A stretch of DNA of 64,000 nt, from NCBI GenBank assembly GCA_030432635.1, contig JAUIMB010000015.1, positions 22,789 through 86,788 on the forward strand, written 5' to 3'. The notes under the pieces were generated by a model that was not told the origin of the DNA, made no database searches, and was given only the letters and a program-made list of their open reading frames with translations. Below, one piece after another: positions 63,801 to 64,000 of this stretch. A program made the position numbers and the translations under genes. The stretch comes from Bacteroidia bacterium (lineage in GTDB: Bacteria > Bacteroidota > Bacteroidia > Flavobacteriales > Flavobacteriaceae). Each line of letters opens with the position of its first letter. The first letter of the stretch is position 1.

Positions 63801-64000
63801 CCCAGTTTGATGCTGACAATGCCCTTGGCCCGTTGCCTATACCCTATACGAACACAGTTAACGGCCAGGTTGTATATGTAAGGGCCCAGGACATTGTCAC
63901 TGGCTGTTACGCTACCACGACCCTTGAGCTAATAGTTGAGCAGGCACCAGTTGCTAACACTCCGGTTCCATTGGAGTACTGTGATGCCGACAGTGACGGT
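60818..64000 (+). CDS. Giant secreted repeat protein: CUB, PKD, choice-of-anchor L, then ~95-residue repeats (5' part)
   Basis: 1061 codons from ATG 60818 to the right edge, no stop. Signal peptide ends SFAQ. Regions: CUB-like (about 25-140; EFIMLDFTAFSTQLS, IYDGEDTSAP), PKD (about 155-235; YNWNFGDGATDTG), choice-of-anchor L (about 245-480; GIVLSTGRAFPAGNTP, FRYIMFSEEYDG), Ig-like (about 490-570), then repeats from about 580. Each repeat begins with (V/L)CDDD.DG...FDLT and ends TIYIRVE...C.(A/S)TT.LEL..NP; starts near 62559, 62837, 63131, 63411, 63697 and 63980. This is the design of T9SS-exported flavobacterial adhesins with a C-terminal gliding-type signal, not visible here. The last repeat is GC-rich. 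Confidence 0.9.
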   Translation, partial: MKKLYVLFALLSYISFAQDLNMEDGTFMRCAPDKFFDSGGSGGSYSSNENLVTTICPQNADEFIMLDFTAFSTQLSVDVMTIYDGEDTSAPLIGTYSGVAGPGTVLASDTNLSGCITIQFVSDGSGTTTGWEADITCLQQCQTILASIDMTDPVPNVAGVIEVPPGTTVDFEGSATFSDDGTGATYNWNFGDGATDTGTSVSHFYGASGTFNVTLTVTDTNPTGCSDIATITVLVLEPIVTINNAAYAESYYGPEELIENVLVSGGCSGVDNFSFQVSGTPNALTTKSYGYFTKGGASPDFPFEEGIVLSTGRAFPAGNTPNGGALVSFDNGQAGDPDLDAFFLPSDPNFDTNDATFIKFNFVPTADEISFRYIMFSEEYDGSTECSFADSFAFLLREVGTTTYQNLAVLPDGTPVSVTNINNSGTCTDNPEYFEGYLLNDTNYGGRTVVLTASANVTPNTTYEIKLVVADEGDSIWDSAIFLEAGSFNLGGELGDDITIAAGTAQCEGETVTLNTEAPTATHTWFFNGVEISGETSSTLDITEEGMYSVDVVFAPGCESSDSIEVEFKPSPIANPALDLSICSLTGVGEFDLTENDTEVLGAQDPDDFVITYHPTQEDADDNTNPLASPYTNTSNPQTIYVRIAENSQECYSTTTFELIFSQLEINPVTVFQVCDDDTDGFAMFDLNQKNDEVIGGLDPTTVNVSYYANQADADAGTNPLSIPFTNTVVDNQTIYIRLESNVESTCYNTTTLDLEVVANPIANTVTPLEVCDDDNDGFAGFDLTLRDAQVVGPQTGMVVTYHETQSDANNGVNVLPIPYNNIVANVQTVYIRVESGSSGCYATEELTLLVNPLPNTVTVTDYELCDYNMPGDEVEAFDLTVKDSEIINGQAMVSVSYYESLMDAQALINPLTSPYNNLSNPQTIFYALVSNNTGCIATGNFDLIVNPLPVIIDPTPLEVCDDGVPDGLTAIDLTIKNGEVTGGDTTYSVSYHLTQFDADNALGPLPIPYTNTVNGQVVYVRAQDIVTGCYATTTLELIVEQAPVANTPVPLEYCDADSDG

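Overview
The window comes from a member of the Bacteroidota, almost certainly family Flavobacteriaceae. The evidence is: an alternative complex III operon (actABCDEF) running into cytochrome c oxidase genes; the gliding / type IX secretion gene sprA and a remB-like gene; DUF2723, DUF5686, DUF6705 and DUF3341 proteins; a low GC content; and repeated Bacteroidota-type promoter motifs (TAnnTTTG at -7, TTG or TTTG about 19 bases upstream) with few Shine-Dalgarno sequences. I cannot place it below family.

Layout. 0-2 kb: the start of a DUF2723 membrane glycosyltransferase-like gene running off the left edge, tRNA-Gln(TTG) with promoter and terminator, and a tandem universal stress protein. 1.8-6.3 kb: rimP-nusA-infB translation/transcription operon behind a leader with a terminator-like hairpin. 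6.5-6.9 kb: a secreted SPOR protein. 7.1-19.1 kb: respiratory operon actA-F followed by coxB and coxA, closed by a terminator; these products would carry electrons from quinol through ACIII and its cytochromes to an aa3-type oxidase. 19.2-22.5 kb: ruvB, a cytochrome P450 and queG. 22.5-27.3 kb: DUF5686 outer membrane protein (minus strand) and a malic enzyme-phosphotransacetylase fusion. 27.4-36.2 kb: ruvA, the very large sprA, gcvH and a VanZ-like gene. 36.3-40.2 kb: two TonB paralogues and a RemB-like outer membrane protein that carries a related N-terminal domain.

40.2-43.6 kb is the accessory part: a lipoprotein with a JAMM-like HxH...SxxD motif, tandem DUF6705 lipoproteins with a 605-bp duplication period, a truncated third copy, and a convergent metallo-beta-lactamase-fold pseudogene. 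The two truncated genes meet at what looks like a microhomology deletion scar. This is the most unusual locus in the window.

43.7-49.0 kb returns to respiration: heme o synthase, two subunit III-type genes, subunit IV, a membrane-anchored thioredoxin-like protein, SCO, DUF420 and a tiny CxxC membrane protein, i.e. oxidase subunits and assembly factors that complete the coxBA pair 25 kb upstream. 49.2-57.0 kb is a MacAB-TolC-type efflux cluster with two permeases and two adaptors, then a TlpA-like thioredoxin. 57-60.5 kb: tsaB, convergent mscS, a secreted protein of unknown function, dodecin and an Nfu scaffold protein. 60.8 kb to the right edge: the start of a giant secreted repeat protein (CUB, PKD, choice-of-anchor L, then ~95-residue repeats), whose last visible 320 bp jump to about 50% GC.
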